From Nematostella vectensis (lineage: Eukaryota; Cnidaria; Anthozoa; Actiniaria; Edwardsiidae), in assembly GCF_932526225.1 (NCBI RefSeq), contig NC_064045.1, positions 9,790,022-9,854,021 of the forward strand: 64,000 nt of DNA, given 5' to 3'. Position 1 is the first letter of the stretch. Each line of letters opens with the position of its first letter. Of this stretch, positions 9,058-21,800 are shown piece after piece. The notes below the pieces were generated by a model. It made no database searches. It saw only the letters and a list, made by a program, of their open reading frames with translations, and was not told the DNA's origin. Both the position numbers and the translations under genes were made by a program.

Positions 9058-10821
9058 GCCGTTCTTATTTTTGGAGCATTTTAAGGCTGAATATGTTCTT
9101 TACGATGTTCCTAAATTTTAGTGTATACAAAAATATAATACCCAATGAATTATTAGGAAGAGAATTACACTAATGAACAATAGCAACAATAAGGTTGTTC
9201 CTATTAGCACAATTTGCTGGTTCTGCATTTTCGCATCAGGACTAAAAAAGAATTATCAGAATTATCTGAGCCTCGGTATGTTCTTAGCATGTTCTTAAAA
9301 TTTGGTGAAATCTCAGGCTGGACGTTCTTATAAAAACTGTTCTTATTAAAAAAAGAGTGTACTTAACATACTAGCTCTAAACATTTTGACCTGTTTGCGG
9401 AACAGGTAACTACGGAAGCCCATGAGGGCCACTCAAGGTTTTCGTTAACAACCTCTCACCTTTCGGTCACTATTTGCGTTACGCCAACTCACTTTGAGTG
9501 TCACGACAAAGCACTATTTGATTATCGCTTAAAACATTGCAGTTTTAGTTCAGGCCTTTAGTTCACGATTCCGGACTTTGTGTCTCAAAACATTGCACTT
9601 TGTGTCTTGAAAAACTCATTATTTTGACCTTTGCTTAAAACATTTCAGTATATTGTTCGCGACATTCAACTTTGTGCTTGTAACATAGCACTATTTGTCT
9701 ATTGCATAAAATATTTAACTTTGTGCTTCATAAGTTGGGACTTTGTGTCTTAAAAAATATCGCGATTTGCCGAATGCCCAATTTATTTCAGTTTTTGTCT
9801 ATTGCATAAAATATTTACCTTTGTACTTTAGAACTTCATCTCACGAAAACCTTGAGTGGCCCTTATGGGCTTCCTTAGGTAACAGGTGTAAACAGACCTG
9901 GATTGGCGGCTGTGAAGGGACGTAAAGTAACACCATTTTGGACACAATTAACGCTCTCTGGTAGTGACCATTCTCAGTTACAATGACATGACAATGCTTA
10001 CTAACAGTACACACCTAGGGAAACTTGATTCAGAAGCCTCGCTCTTGTGCATTTCGCATAGAAAATCTATTAGAAATATCTAGACGACCTTTAATGAGCT
10101 CAGGGTCTACTAGTTGGGTCTGCTGTCTAATGAAAAACGACAAAACACGTAAAAAATAAGTGTCTACGGACAGAGAAATATTTTGCGGTTAAAAGTCTCC
10201 ACCAGGTTTGGTTTCACCAGGTCAGTGTGGCAAAGGGTGTTATGGACATACTAATAACACAAACACTTTATTGCTGTTGGAGGAGTATATCCACTTCAAT
10301 CATACTTGTTTGCAAGAGGTGTCTAAAACCCTCCCTTGTCCGACGTTGTCGAATACAATATGAGTCTTAATACAGAAGTCTTTTCATGAAGTAGTTCAAC
10401 TATAGTATTTAAAATTGCTAGTATTGCTATAAGAATAAAAACTAAATATCGAAGACACACAACAATCTGTAACTATAATTTGCTTACCTTTCAATTACGA
10501 AAATTCTGTTCCTTCATGCAACAAGGGCAATTTACACATTAACTGAGGCACGACACCTGTTTGGGGTAATTCATTTATTGAAAATACTTGGCCGTGAAAT
10601 GACCAATCACAATGCATCGACAACAAACCGTTAAACATTTAACGACTTGGCAGTAAAATAACCAATTACAATGCATCGACAAGAAACCGTTAAACATTTA
10701 ACTATATCCAAACAAATATACGAAATTTTCGATTCTTTAAATAAATGTTTAACGAGAAATGCTTTAATCTGATGTTTATGTATGTTTAAATAAACTCAAT
10801 AAAAAGGAAAAATGGGTGATC
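9058..10821. mobile_element. Interspersed repeat copy 1 (second copy at 44401-45632)
   Basis: Collinear with 44401-45632 over its whole length. It starts at GCCGTTCTTATTTTTGG and ends at GGGTGATC. It passes through a SINE-tail-like part (GTGAAGGGACGTAAA...TGACCATT) near 9915-10010 and a pair of 60-bp tandem copies near 10590-10700 (TTGGC-GT-AAATnACCAAT). This copy carries a 467-bp insertion that the other lacks. No conserved coding frame is seen, so it looks non-autonomous; the family is unknown to me. Confidence 0.75.
9411..9877. mobile_element. 467-bp MITE with 6-bp target duplication GGTAAC
   Basis: Terminal inverted repeats start TACGGAAGCCCATGAGGGCC at the left and, reversed, TAAGGAAGCCCATAAGGGCC at the right. 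They are continued by ACTCAAGGTTTTCGT. GGTAAC stands on both sides (9405-9410 and 9878-9883). The paralogous repeat near 44700 has a single GGTAAC at this point, the empty site, so the boundaries are exact. The interior is a set of degenerate ACTTTGTGTCTTAAAACATT-like motifs without coding potential. Confidence 0.9.
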
Positions 10822-10899
10822 GTCACCTTTAGTATACGTTCTACCCACTGATTTCCCTTCAAAGTCCCTAAGCAGGTGTTTGAGGCTCCTGATTCTGCT

Positions 10900-10959
10900 T
10901 AGCCTCCTCCGCGCCGCTCTTAGGGACCGCGCTAAAAAAGAGCGGCGCGTAGAAGGCTA
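10900..10959. repeat. Short hairpin-forming inverted repeat
   Basis: TAGCCTCCTCCGCGCCGCTC pairs with GAGCGGCGCGTAGAAGGCTA across a 20-bp loop. It resembles in design the hairpin at 42914-42975. Confidence 0.75.
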
Positions 10960-11462
10960 GTGTCACGCAGGAATAAGTCACACATGTAGTGAATTGATAT
11001 TTAGCATCTAGAAATTATATACTGATCGGCTGTCAGCATATTGAAGTCCACGGAACAACTAAAAGAATTTTGTTTAGTTAACCTATCGCGTTTGACGCTC
11101 GCATGGAAATTGCTTAGACAAGCAGTTCATTTTTTTAGCAGATTGACCTTTTGCTCGGGAAACTTATAGGCGTACCGCGTCTCTTTTGTGTACATGACAT
11201 CCGTAGTCAGTAGCAATATTGAAAACATTACGTAAGTCACGGTAGCCCAAGGGTAACCGACTGGCACACCCACATAGGAAGGTCGTCCCTCGTACACCCA
11301 TTGGTTAAACCCTTATCCAAACAGTGCTAAAAGCCCTTTGGGATGTCAGGGTCGGTTATCCTAAAGCACATGCCGTCTTAGTAGCATAAACTATGGGTGC
11401 GTACCGAAGCCCCAAAACTCACTTAAGACACTAAGGACTTGAACAAACTCACACGTGAAAAC

Positions 11463-11935
11463 ACTTGCAAGTATACAAAATTTATGCAAGTATAAAAAAA
11501 TCCATGCAAGTATAAAAAAATCCATGCAAGTATAAAAAAACCCATGCAAGTATACAAAATCCATGCAAGTATAAAAAAACATGCAATTATAAAAAAAAAA
11601 AAAAAAAATACAAAAACCCAAAATACAAAAAAATCCATGCAAGTATACTTGCATGGATTTTGTATACTTGCATGGATTTTTTTATACTTGCATGGATTTT
11701 TTATACTTGCATGGATATTTTATACTGCATGGATTTTGTATACTTGCATGGATTTTTTTATACTTGCATGGATTTTGTATACTTGCATGTTTTTTTTATA
11801 CTTGCATGGATTTTGTATACTTACATGGATTTTGTATACTTGCATGTTTTTCTTTTATACTTGCATGGATTTTGTATACTTGCATGGATTTTTTTTTATA
11901 CTTGCATGGATTTTTTTTATACTTGCATGGATTGT
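11463..11935. repeat. Large inverted minisatellite (head-to-head arms of an 18-22-bp unit)
   Basis: The left arm (about 11463-11645) repeats TCCATGCAAGTATAAAAAAA. The right arm (about 11646-11935) repeats the complement, TACTTGCATGGATTTTTT. The arms meet at a palindromic centre, ATGCAAGTATACTTGCAT. The unit alternates TATAAAAAAA and TATACAAAA variants. Frames through it encode only repeated Tyr-Thr-Cys-Met-Asp-Phe/His-Gly peptides. Confidence 0.95.
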
Positions 11936-11949
11936 AAACTTTATTATAT

Positions 11950-12756
11950 TTTCGTTTCGTATACGTACATTAAAAAAAAAGGCAACGGCCTCAGTAGCAT
12001 TCGATTTCAGGAGAATTCATGAAAACCCTAAAGCGCCGGATTACTTCCTTTAACAACTTCCTTTAACAAACTTCCTTTAACAACCTTAACGAGAAATTGC
12101 GCCGATATTATACGTTCCCATAGCTTTCAACCCAGCTTGTACAGAAATATTGTGAAATCGGGTGAAATACAGTAAATATATGAGAAAAAAACAAAAGAGC
12201 TAATGCGGGTAAATACAGAGAATTCGTATGAACATCATCTCACAAAAATTCGGCTTGTGATGGAGTCCAAGATCTTGTAAACCCCCGCCTAATATGATGC
12301 GGGTGAGTTGACAGCTATGCCTGTATGCGATTCTGCACAAAACCGAGTGACTCAAAGAGTCTATTTCCATGAGCGGTTGATTTTCATTTCATTTTTGGGT
12401 CCAAAATTTCTCTCTTCTCGGGCACCTGTTTATTTCCCGCACCATTTCTCAGTCCTTGGACATTATCCGCCGACACTCCAGAAGGGGTTTATAGCCCCAG
12501 AAATTATGGGAGCCCTGTGCGCAGAGCTGCCGCGCAGTCCTTGAGTACTCTTTACCAATCCTTCGATAAAACCGCTGAAATTTGAAAAAAAATGTTGGCT
12601 CGTTCGTCGCTTGCTTGGTTGCTTTTCGTTGGAGCTGGTTTGTTGTTTTGTTTAAATTCTTAAGCATCTCCTGTTTATCCATATCTTTAGTTCTGAGAAT
12701 GAGTGATAACATCCACTATCGATGAGTGAAGAAAAGTGGAGCAAGTAGAAGCGAAT
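11950..12756. other. 5' flank of the ERI2-like gene; no other gene seen
   Basis: Contains three tandem copies of ACTTCCTTTAACAA near 12050 and AT-rich DNA. From about 12700 to the ATG at 12757 the sequence is purine-rich (GAAGAAAAGTGGAGCAAGTA) and probably includes the 5' UTR. No TATA box or other promoter element can be assigned. Confidence 0.4.
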
Positions 12757-12809
12757 ATGGCGAAGTCGAGCTCGTCAAAAAGTTCCATTTCTACCAAGGA
12801 ACTCGCAAA
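12757..12809 (+). CDS. ERI2: ERI2-like exon 1 (initiator)
   Basis: ATG at 12757 begins MAKSSSSKSSISTKELA and ends with two bases of a Lys codon at donor CAAA|GTAGGG. The short basic Ser/Lys leader and the phase match exon 2 exactly. A stop (TAG) follows at once if the donor is not used, which supports the junction. Confidence 0.8.
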
Positions 12810-15800
12810 GTAGGGATAAAAACAACAACGAATAACTTCGTGATCCGCTATTCGCCGAGATTCTAGAAACAGAGTAATTAAGGCCTAGATTCTAGAAACA
12901 GAGAAATTGAGGCCTCGTGAAATCGTATAAGGTCGTGCAACATGAAATAACGAATTTATTTTATCGTGAAATTCAAACCTTGATTGAACCTCGTGAAAGG
13001 TGGCCTAGTAGCGCTCGATTTCTTTACTGCTTTATTAATGTAATACTTTCGTGACAAATTTAAAAATTAATTCGTAAAATTGTTAAAAAAAAGAACCATG
13101 ATTTGTGATTGCTAATAGTAATGTAATTTTGCTACCCCCTTTGACCCCCTGTTAACTAATGTTCAATACTCTCTCTATTTTACATAGGACACTAGGGTTA
13201 GTCAGCAAATGGTCTTCAGGCAAGAAATCAAGGTCTTCTAAGAGTAAGTTTTCATTTGATTGAAATATTAGATATTTTTTTCAATGAACAAGATGATAAG
13301 TACAGCAGAGCTGCTTTTGATAAGATTCCTAATGCACTAGTCAATTGAAACCCCCACCCCCATGGTCCCGGGGGAGGGTGGGTGGTTAGACTTTGACCCT
13401 GTAACTACCCGATAAGTCATCTGAAATAAACTTTTTTTATCTTTCAAAGCCAATACACTTCAGCGAGTACATTTGCACCAATTACTATGAAGATAACAGT
13501 TACAAAACGATGGAAAAATAAATCATCTTCATCTGGCATTATTTTTTTTAATATTCGTTTTTGCACATGTCGCCACACGCTGATACATGGAATCGCTTGC
13601 TACAGAAGAAATGATATTTGTGACACTATTCACTTGTTCTAAACCCCCACGGTTGGGATAAGTCTTAGAGTTAAAAACTGTCAATTCCCCCACCCCCTCG
13701 GGACAGATTCTCGTTCGAAAGTGCTTTAACCCCCACCTTAACCCCACACTTCCCCGGGACCATGGGGGTGGGGGTTTCAAATGACAAGTGCATAAGCTTC
13801 CACAAGCACAGTTGTTTCTACAGACAACTTATATCCTTATATCCAAGGATGGACAAAAATGCACAAAGGATCATCTAAGAGAAGAAGATTGTTACTTACC
13901 GAAACTAGAGAAATAGGTGTCAGAAAACTAAATCCATATAGAAACACCTTTGTTTTGTACTTTGTCCTGTAACAGCTATACACCATTTTTAATAAATCAT
14001 AAGTCAATAGAATTATAGTATTTGCTAGAATTAACACTACATTGGTGTTTATTTAGGCAATTAATATATTTAGTTCTTTATTTTATTTTTTATTGGAATT
14101 ATAGTATTTGCTAGAATAAACACTGCCTTGGTGTTTATTTAGGCAATTAGTATATTTATTCTTTATTTTTGTTATTTTATTTTTTTTAACAGAACAGCCT
14201 TTCGACTATTTGGTAGTGATAGACTTTGAATCAACATGTTGGAAAGAGAAGAGAAGGAATAGTGCACCAGAAATAAGTAAGTATAATTCTTACCACAGGG
14301 TTTTAAAATATCTAAACGTGAAAGGTATCTGAGATTGTGGATTCATAAAATACATAATAATACTGTAAGCCACACTAGATGCTGGTATGGACATATTTTT
14401 GGATGATGGAATGAGAGCAAAACCAAAAGTTTTGGCAGTTCAGTGTTTGTTTACATCCATATCTGGAATATTTTTGAAGAATATTTTTTTTTAACTTTTT
14501 TTTTTACCAAGAAGGCCTAATGCTGATCGCCTGGGTATAAGGAATTGGAATATGATAGATTTTGTTTAAACAACATGAATCTACCTTACTTGATTAAATA
14601 AGTGCTTCCATTAAATAATTACCACCCTTGAATATAATATAAATAAGTCCCTCCCCCAGACTTTGATGAGTGGGACTGTCAGTTAAAAGGGAAATAATGA
14701 AAAGAATACTACTTGCCATAACATTTTGTTGTTTTTTATGTTATGGATCTGGGAAAATGTTTACTTCTGTTGCATGTCATAAAAAAGCCTTTTTATATAA
14801 ATAAAAAAAACAGACTTTGAAATACTGTAAACAAATGCCACTCTGCACTTTTTCAATCATTTGCAGTATTCCATGTCTAGAGCAGTTAGCCTTGTTTCTG
14901 ATAAAAAAATTTACTTTTTGTTCTAATTCTCAGGTGAGTTTCTTGAATGTACAAAAAACAGACTGAAAACAGATACCTCCCCCCCCCCTATTCTGAGTTT
15001 TATACAGCCCGTCAAAGTCAAACACAGCTGCACCTAGTCAGCGGTATCCAAGCTTTCCAACAGTGCTTTGCGGTCCCCACTTTTAATCTCTCGTCGTTGT
15101 GCTGAAGCAAGCACAAGTTGATGGTTGCTTGTATTTTTCATCAAAAAATACAGCTATGAGCATATTAGGAGAGTGTCTCAGGACATCATGAAGTCTATTG
15201 GGGCATAATTGAGTGCTTTGCTTATGGATATTTGCAAGCAAAGGTGGATTCATGATGATTTTTTCTTGTTTGGCTTTGCCTGGATGAGAAAAAAATTTTC
15301 TAATGAATCACCACAGCTCTCCTAAGTGCTGTCTTTTCTGAAACCAAATTCATTCCAAAATTGTTTACACTGCTATTCTGGGTCTGTATGACCTGGAATT
15401 GATTTGTTTGGCTTCGGGGTGAAAAGACTAAAAAAAAAACATCTGACTTTGGGGAAAGGAGTGTTGACTGGCCCTCCCCTCGTGAATTTCCCTGGATCTC
15501 CCAGAATGCTTTGCAATCCGTAAAGGCATCTTCGTGGTTTTACAAGCCTTCAAGGAGTGGACATTGTGTTTTGAGGCCATGGAAATGAACCTGGAGGATC
15601 AGAATAAAGGTATCTATTTGTGTCTAGAGCTGTGTTTGCTGATCTCTTTCCCTTGTGTGGTATTTTGAGCGTTTTATTGAGAGGGGTGATTCTGCTTTTC
15701 TTTCCTTGTTCGATTTGAAATTTGTCAAAGAACCTGTGCTAATATTTGGCTTAAGAGGAGTTGCCAACACCTTGGTTGGATGCATATCTTCAAGATCATT

Positions 15801-18800
15801 TATCCCTTAGACTGATGCCTGAGTATCTTCATCTTGTTGTGTTTATTTTGCATTTATGAATTTTTTGGGGTGTGGGTACTTCCCAAAGCCGGTACAGGCC
15901 AGTTGAGGGGTCAATGTGTTAATCAGGGCTTCTGGAATTACGCGCTTGTGCGGAAGCGCGTAATTTGGCTTTCTCCGCGTAATCCACAAATTTCCGCGTA
16001 ATCCAGCGTAATTTGGCTAAATTTTAAAGGACAAAACATTTAAGTGCAAAGCTGATGTGTTTTTTTTAGGGTTCTTGCCTCTATTTCTCGTAAAAAAGAA
16101 ACAGATATTCTTCGTAAGAGTGCGATATTTCGAACTGAATTTCGAAAACTAATAAAATGACTAGGCGTTCTTTGCTAAACCGTGAAGGCCTAGGACTAAT
16201 AATAAAATACCTTTTTTAATTGGCTGGTTGCTAGGAGCCAATGAAAACTCTCCTAAGATATTTTCGCGCAAAAATAAACCTTTTCAAGTTATTTCGTGCT
16301 TTCTTTCGGTACAAAATGTAGTTTGGGCGTAACAGTTGGTATTCCGTGTAATTTAGCGCGTAATTCATTAAAGAATCCCGCAAAATTTTGATTTTTAAAG
16401 AAAAATGTATTGCGAAATCCCGCGCAATTTAGCGCGTCATGATTGATTTTCCACGTAATTTAGCGCGTAATTTAGCAAAGAATCCCTCGTAATTTTGAGT
16501 TTTTTTCCTCGTAATTCCAGAAGCCCTGTAATGTTTCTGATAATAAAATGTAGTCTTTCTTATTATCAGTTGAATTTCTTACAGTAGTTGTTAGTTCCTT
16601 TACTGGTGTTTCTAATGATAAAATGATAGTCTTTTTTATTCTCAGTTGAGTTTCTTACAGTAGTTGTTAGTTCCTCTACTGGTGTTTCTGATAATAAAAT
16701 GTGTAAGAGTCTTTTTCTTATTCTCAGTTAAGTTTCTTGAAGTAGTTGTTAGTTCCTCTACTGGTGTTTCTGATAATAAAATGTTATTTTTCATTTTTAC
16801 AGTCTAGTTTTCTGCAATAGTTTTCAGTACCTCTACTTGAGTTTCTGATAATAACATGTTCTTTTTTTCTTATTCTCAGTTGAGTTTCCTGCAGTAGTGG
16901 TCAGTACCTCTACTGGTGAAATAGTCTCAGAGTTTCGACAGTTTGTGTCCCCAACTGAGCACTCACGTCTGAGTGAATTCTGCACCAAACTCACAGGAAT
17001 CACACAGGTACAAACATCAGTTATATGTGACTGACGAATGTTCTTTATAAAGGTGATAGAGCTTAACCCGGGCGTAACAAACTGCCCTAGATAACACGGT
17101 TTCCTAACTTAGCAGTTTATGGACCTTTACCAGGACCTTAAAAAACTGTCCTTGATAATGAGGGCCAAGTAGATACAGGGTTACACTATTAGGTGGTATG
17201 TCTTGTAGTGTTGTTTAAAAGCTAGGCTCATATCTCTACAGTACCAAGTAGATACAGGCGTACCCTAAAGGGCGTGTCTTGAAGTGATGTCTAAAAAATG
17301 GCTTATATCTCTACAGGACCAAGTAGATGCAGGGATTCCTATTGGGGCGTGTCTTGTGCTTTTTTCTCGCTGGTTAAAGGAGCTGCAACAGCTGAAAGGC
17401 ATCAGATTCATGTCTGACATCACGAGACCCAACGGCAGGCCAATAGACCAGGCGAAATGGGCAATGTCTGTCACATGGTCCGGTAAGATTGTGGTGGAAA
17501 GTGAGCCTCAACTTTGAGCAACTCTATGACTATTTCTTTTTCTTACATTGAAAAGATCCTTTGGGCAATCCCATGTTGCGGACATTACATTCAGAGGCTT
17601 AAATTCATATTTTAGATGGCATCCAAATCAACCAGAATGCAGCACATGCTCCAAATTCGCTTCACTTTGGCGCTCTCTAAACTTCTTGTAAACACACACA
17701 CAAAAAGGTTCAAATTTATTCTTTTCTCATAAGCCCCTTATGATTTTTTTCGATACATTGAGGACATTACACTAAAATTAAACCACTCATGCTAGTCTCA
17801 AACTTTGATAGCATTTTGCTGTGATTGATGAAGACTTTCAAGGGAGTAATTATGCTTTCTATACTTAGGAATGATTTAATATTTATCTTGAGCAAAGAAA
17901 AATCTGAAAGGAAAGTATGTGTTGCGGACATTACATTTTAGAAATTGCTTTCTGTCCAAGCTTATGCCATTGATTTTGTGTTGAACAATCTATTCTCTGG
18001 TCATACAAGCTAATTTACAAAAGAAATGATTGTTTTTATGCCTGATAAGAACTAGTTTATGATAATGTTGCTGGTGTTTCTGCAACTGATGCCGAAGCAA
18101 GCACATCCAGAGTAACATGTAACAGTGATGATGATGATGTGGTCTTTGTGAAATAGTATGGAACCCCAAACAGCTGTACAATCACATCTGAGGAAACAAC
18201 CCAACAATGTGATGTTGACATGAGTTCGCCACCTGACCTCCCTACTTCTACCTTTGTGCCCCTTTATGTCCCTTATTCTCTGCCGCAATATGCAATTAAT
18301 GAAGTTGAAGCTGTATTGTAGGGTCTGATACCTTTAAATGGGAAGCTCATTGAAGATGCTGATATCAACAGCTTGGTCAACAACTCTGCTCCTAATTCCC
18401 AGGATATGAGGTTGATAAATTTCATTATTGATACTTATTTAAAGCTCATTGGAATGTCAAGCCAAGAGAACAGTAAGTGCGAACAGCTTATCACACTTTC
18501 ATGGGACTAGATCTCCAACCATGCGATCCCATGTCCCCTTTTTCTCGTCGAAAATTCCAAAACTCCCATCCATCACAGGATAAACCTCCGCGTTAATCTC
18601 CAAATCTCGCTCTAAGCTCAAAAGCAGATCGAACATGAATCCAGAGCAGCAATGCTGTACTTCACGGGTTCTGTTGTCTTTATTTTCTCCGATCTCTTTC
18701 ACGAATCGCGTACAAATGTGAGACAAGGAACATTGAGGATCGGTAACCTCTTTCAAACCAACGAAGTGGTCTATCTCTGTCGCTACAACACACAAAGTCT

Positions 18801-21800
18801 GCGGGTTTCTGCACTTGCGTCCTGAATGAATATCGATAGTTCCCATCAAATGACTGTTTGAGATACTTTCTACCATTTTCTTGGTGTTATTTGACAGCAT
18901 TTTTTCCACTCTGTAGACTGTATTGTCTTGTTGTCCATCGAAAGAAAGCTTGACATTAAAATCTTCCAGCAATTGAGCTGTATCGGTCAACCTGGAATCA
19001 GAAGCAAAAGGTTGATGAAATCTCAACTCTACTCCAAAAAGAGCATGTATCTCCACTTTCTTATGATCTTATCATAATTTCTTGTAACCACTCCCAACAC
19101 TGGTTCCTCAATGCAGTCCATCCATGCAGCTTTTCTTGTGCTCGATAGCAGAGCAGGCGACTTTGTCAAGCCTCCAACACAGAGAGCAATTAAGAAGATG
19201 GTCTTGGTTGTTGGGGAGTTACAGTAGGTTCAAATGTAGATGAGTGGGGGTTCTTTTGTAACACAGAAGATTAGGTTCCCAAACAACCCAGAGGAAATGA
19301 CTATGACTGTGGATTATATGCATGCCTTTATGCTGGAAGATGCCTTGCAGACATTGGGCATATAGTAGAGGCAGATTCTCTTAACCATTTTAGGAATGGC
19401 ATGCTCCTTGAGCTGCATAGAGGAGCACTCCAACACATCTTTTATCCAGCAATCGAGAGGGAGAAGTGTTATGCTGTGCAGTATAATTTTAACAAAAGTA
19501 GCAGCAAATACTACATTGGAAGTACCATTGCATGTGTAGCGCTGATGGCCAAATGGTTATGGTGAAATATCTTCACCGAGTGGGAGCCAACAGATTTGAT
19601 TGGCCCATGAGGGATGACATTGATGATGCCCATTGTTTCTTGCATTTTTGGGGGGCCTTTTGCACTAGCGAATGCTGTTCCATTCAAAATCCCCATGCTT
19701 CCCGATATTGAGAAGATTTTTAACTCTACTCGCTGAAGTAACCTCTAAAACTGTTTGCATGAGACAAGAGTCAGAAAATGGCTCTTTGAAAACATTTTAT
19801 GGTCATTTTTTGATCAGCATTTCACCATTTGAGTGAACTTTCCTTTTTTTTTTTGCATTTCCATTGTTCAAAAAGGTTTACTGTAACATTCTGTATGATT
19901 AGAAAAAAGAAATAACAATGTCATTTTCGCAACGTAATGTCTGCAACAATATTTTACTAGGCACTACAGAAAAGGGAAAAGAGTAACATTTGAAATTCTT
20001 TCATCAAAATAACATATTCAACTAGCTAAAAAAGCAAACAGAATGTTTTTGGCATATGCTGCTTGGTGTTTCAATTACAATGTGTAAATGTTGCGGACAT
20101 TACGCAATGTCCGCAACAGTGCATCAACCAATTTTTATGAATACGAAAAGTCACTTTTTCGAAATTTTAAGCAAGATCAAGAAATAACCTGCCATGAAGT
20201 ATATCTATTAAAACCCTTAATCAGGAAAACGTCCTCTGTGTAATTATTATTTTTTTACCTAATTTATCATTTTATTGTCTACTAGATAATTTTCAAGTGC
20301 CGCATTATGGTCAGATATCAAAGCCTCCTACATGGTGGGTGGGGTCCAAACACTAAAAATGTTATCATTTCCAATTAGCTCCATACCTTAGCTGTTCAAT
20401 GATTTAGTTTTTTTGCGTAAATTCAATATTTGAAAATTTCAGAAAAGTTCATGTCTCATGTGGAATGACCCCCTTTACACGTTTCAGTTTGTACACTCCA
20501 GAAATGTAAAAATGTTACCGCAACATTTTAGAAGAAGGCGACTCGAACACCAGGGACTGTAAACAAAGTGGTGTTTTTTGTTTTTCTGTGCTGTTATCCG
20601 GGATCTGTCTGATAAACTAGTGTTTAAGGGTGAACTGACATCTGTTGCTTAGGAAAATTGAATATAGCATAAAAGCCTTGTAGAAAGTCATAAGGGACTG
20701 ATATTTGACCAACAAAAGCGTGCTGACTATTATAATGACGTTACCCCGTGACGTCATAATGTGACGTCATAGATACAGATTAAAGCAAATATTTAAAGTA
20801 ATTTTGCTCGAAAACAAATATTGAATGCGCTTTATGAATCTTGAGGGATGGTTGCATTAAGCCAAGCATGCGTTTTAGAAATGATTGAGTAATTGTTTTT
20901 TTTATGATTTTTCAAAGGTCCTGAAATCCAGATTATTTGATATAATTTTGCTTTCTGTTAGATTAACGCTAAGTCCATACTTGGCTATATGAAGGAGGTT
21001 TTAACATAATAATATGAAGGAATACAGAAAGAATGTTGCGTTTTGAAATAACTTGGCGACAAAATAGCTTTTTTTTTAGAAAACGCAGAACCGGAAGTGA
21101 AACAAAGCCCCCGCGTGCACATTCGGCCTGCTCAGACACAATGATATCTCACATGATGAAATAGAAATGAAGTTTAAAAACAAATCCCAATAGTGTTTCG
21201 TGGTATTTACACTTCAAAGGGAACGATATCCGTCATGTCATGATGAAAACTGAAAAAGTACTACTTTGAAATAAGATTTTCATTGCGTGCGCGAGCGTTG
21301 GCAACCGGTGTTTGCAGCGCGCGCACGTAGTGAAAATGGAAAACTTTGGCTTCAAAAAGGTAATCTTGAATAACATCTCCGCTGAATCTTCCTTTTTTTC
21401 AAAATATGGGAAATATCATCAGCAGAAAAGGCTGATATCAACTTTAAGTCAATTTTTGGGAAATTGAAACGCAAATTTTTGTTTCTTTTACTTCAGGAAA
21501 GCTTGTGAATGACGAATTCCGTGTTATGTACGCGCGCGCTCAGCGTAGCAACGTCGTTACTGAGCAGCACTAATGTCAATACACCCTTAAATGTGTCTCA
21601 CTGTGCTGTGATTTACCAGACTGGGATATCGGGATCTGTCTGAAGAACGAGTGTCTAAGAAAGAGACATCTAGTGCCGCCTGAACTTCGGAGTTGGATAG
21701 ATCTCAAGGCGACTTATAAGGTCTACTCATTATTGGTAATACAAGCGGGATAGGTCTCAAGGCGACTTATAAGGTACTACTCATTATTGGTAAAACAAGC

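Larger units (their letters stand above)
17575..20118. mobile_element. Degenerate ~2.5-kb DNA transposon in intron 5 with TGTTGCGGACATTAC repeats
   Basis: TGTTGCGGACATTAC occurs near the left end (17575) and again at 17919. The complementary form is at about 19930 and at the right end (20091-20118, as TTGCGGACATTACGCAATGTCCGCAA). These look like terminal and subterminal transposase sites. The interior has plus-strand remnants of a Ulp1-like protease (19120-19735, possibly also 18300-18470) and an antisense fragment of a glutamate receptor (18505-18991). The superfamily is uncertain; no transposase core was recognised and no target duplication was defined. Confidence 0.6.

Noticed and set aside
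11391..12053. Frames with repeated Tyr-Thr-Cys-Met-Asp / Leu-His-Gly-Phe peptides on both strands
   Set aside because: Translations of the inverted minisatellite.
14925..14950. Another exon 4 echo at ATTCTCAGGTGAGTTTCTTG
   Set aside because: Resembles the acceptor and first bases of exon 4 but lacks the following coding similarity and abuts the truncated end of the TTAA element; not enough to count.
20745..20772. Paired TGACGTCA sites as a CRE enhancer of the ERI2-like gene
   Set aside because: They lie inside a MITE within an intron; palindromes of this kind are frequent in such elements and nothing else supports regulation.
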